From an uncultured Bacteroidales bacterium (lineage in GTDB: Bacteria > Bacteroidota > Bacteroidia > Bacteroidales > Paludibacteraceae): DNA of 7,522 nucleotides. A model generated the notes under the pieces. The model did no database searches and was not told where the DNA came from. It saw only the letters and a list, made by a program, of their open reading frames with translations. The position numbers were made by a program, and so were the translations under genes. Below are positions 6,997 through 7,522 of this stretch, piece by piece (within the stretch, counting starts at the first letter, position 1; each line of letters starts with the position of its first letter). The DNA is taken from the NCBI GenBank assembly GCA_900556095.1, contig USNU01000066.1:1-7522 (forward strand), given 5' to 3'.

Positions 6997-7028
6997 CAAA
7001 GGTACGAAAAATATGGTAGATATGCAAA
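6997..7028 (-). promoter_or_regulatory. Promoter of the candidate small RNA
   Basis: The minus strand reads TTTG (7028-7025), 20 nt, then TACCTTTG (7004-6997), a full consensus Bacteroidetes promoter with an extended -7 identical to that of the operon promoter. The start is expected near 6990. Just upstream, CATAG/CTATG (7041-7045, 7052-7056) forms a short inverted repeat that could be a protein site. Confidence 0.85.
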
Positions 7029-7060
7029 TGGTGTAATGGACATAGCACATTCTATGCAGA

Positions 7061-7093
7061 ACAACCCGCGAGTAACCCACGAACAACCCGATG
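7061..7093. repeat. Three degenerate 11-bp tandem repeats
   Basis: ACAACCCGCGA (7061-7071), GTAACCCACGA (7072-7082) and ACAACCCGATG (7083-7093) lie head to tail; all share the core AACCC. The 11-bp period places them on nearly one face of the helix, between the small-RNA promoter and the glyS promoter. They may be protein sites or a small minisatellite. Confidence 0.7.
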
Positions 7094-7119
7094 TTGTTAT
7101 ACGGAAGTAGTTGCAATAG

Positions 7120-7148
7120 CAAGGGGAGTTCCTTTATGCTCCCCCTTG
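7120..7148. repeat. Imperfect hairpin upstream of the glyS promoter
   Basis: CAAGGGGAG (7120-7128) pairs with CTCCCCCTTG (7139-7148) with one bulged C and a 10-nt loop. No T-run follows on either strand, and it lies outside the expected glyS transcript, so its role is not explained. An alternative small stem, TTGC/GCAA (7111-7122), shares four bases with its left arm. Confidence 0.5.
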
Positions 7149-7212
7149 TGTGCGATAATGGCAGGAAACGTGATAATAACTTGGCACAACCCAGGTAAAA
7201 AAAAGAACGCTA

Positions 7213-7243
7213 TTGCGTATATCATGAAAAAGCAGTAATTTTG
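7213..7243 (+). promoter_or_regulatory. Promoter of glyS
   Basis: TTG (7213-7215), 20 nt, then TAATTTTG (7236-7243) matches the Bacteroidetes TTG-N19-21-TAnnTTTG promoter. The start is expected near 7250, giving a leader of about 32 nt before the ATG at 7282. The leader is A/T-rich with no Shine-Dalgarno sequence and is too short for a T-box or riboswitch. Confidence 0.8.
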
Positions 7244-7281
7244 CACGATTATACAAAGAAAAATTTTAACGATACACGATA

Positions 7282-7522
7282 TGGCAACACAAGAAGAAAC
7301 ATTCAAAAAGATTGTCGCCCACTGCAAGGAGTACGGTTTCGTATTCCCAAGCAGCGAAATCTATGACGGTCTGGGCGCAGTATATGACTACGGACAGAAC
7401 GGCGTTGAGCTTAAGAACAACATCAAGCAATACTGGTGGCAGAGCATGGTGCTCCTCCACGAGAACATCGTGGGCATCGACTCAGCCATATTCATGCACC
7501 CAACTATATGGAAGGCCAGCGG
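7282..7522 (+). CDS. glyS: Glycyl-tRNA synthetase, class II single-chain type (partial, N-terminus)
   Basis: The ATG at 7282 opens a frame that runs off the right edge after 80 full codons. The translation contains FVFPSSEIYDGLGAVYDYG (20-38) followed by GVELKNNIKQYWW (41-53), then NIVGIDSAIFMHPTIWKAS (62-80). This is the N-terminal signature of the homodimeric archaeal/eukaryote-like glycyl-tRNA synthetase, which charges tRNA-Gly with glycine in the cytoplasm and is the type used by Bacteroidetes. The motif-1 region is present; motifs 2 and 3 lie beyond the edge. It is transcribed away from the small RNA and the operon, from its own promoter. As a housekeeping gene it anchors this end of the window as core chromosome rather than a mobile element. 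I see no abnormality in the visible part. Confidence 0.97.

Noticed and set aside
6828..7064. A 78-codon open frame on the minus strand across the intergenic region.
   Set aside because: It would begin upstream of the small-RNA promoter and run through both that promoter and the terminator; the composition looks like translated A/T-rich non-coding DNA.
7111..7281. T-box or amino-acid riboswitch in front of glyS.
   Set aside because: The promoter match places the transcript start about 32 nt before the ATG, no T-box sequence or anti-terminator is visible, and the hairpin at 7120-7148 is upstream of the transcript.
7097..7327. A 76-codon open frame on the minus strand.
   Set aside because: It overlaps the glyS promoter and start on the opposite strand and has no family resemblance.
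1..7522. CRISPR array, insertion sequence, integrase, tRNA or rRNA gene.
   Set aside because: I saw no regularly spaced repeats, no transposase or integrase frame, no terminal inverted repeats with target duplications, and no tRNA- or rRNA-like sequence.

Overview
The window looks like a chromosomal segment from the order Bacteroidales (Bacteroides, Prevotella or a relative). Three kinds of evidence support this. At least three intergenic promoters match the Bacteroidetes pattern TTTG/TTG-N19-20-TAnnTTTG. No start codon has a clear Shine-Dalgarno sequence at normal spacing. The protein families (membrane-anchored ApbE, a secreted multi-domain protein with cadherin-like and Ig-like modules, and the eukaryote/archaeal-like glycyl-tRNA synthetase) are typical of this group. 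The species cannot be named from this sequence.

Layout. Positions 1-3393 (minus) hold the first 1131 codons of a large secreted protein whose 3' end lies beyond the left edge. It has a signal peptide, two jelly-roll-like modules, two cadherin-like sandwich repeats, two Ig-like repeats, a probable GATase1/ThuA-like domain and a Thr/Glu/Lys-rich repetitive stretch. Positions 3394-3558 hold its promoter and a terminator hairpin for the gene upstream. Positions 6707-3559 (minus) hold an apparent four-gene operon: a small helix-turn-helix protein, two paralogous outer-membrane beta-barrels and an ApbE-type flavin transferase. The first three genes are separated by only 5 nt each if the preferred start of the first barrel is right. 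The apbE gene follows after 97 nt that contain two perfect hairpins. Positions 6708-7281 are free of protein genes but dense in signals. They hold the operon promoter, a complete promoter-to-terminator unit for a structured small RNA (about 6990-6854, minus), a trio of 11-bp tandem repeats, an imperfect hairpin and the promoter of glyS. Positions 7282-7522 (plus) hold the first 80 codons of glyS.

How the genes may work together. ApbE attaches FMN to exported proteins, so the four-gene unit may build or serve an envelope flavin or redox function with two barrels of unknown role, under control of its own small DNA-binding protein. This is inference. No obvious flavin-acceptor domain is encoded here, so the substrate must lie elsewhere. 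The large secreted protein has its own promoter and is probably a separate unit. The most interesting non-coding element is the small RNA, which folds on paper into nested helices resembling a 6S-like rod directly followed by a strong intrinsic terminator.
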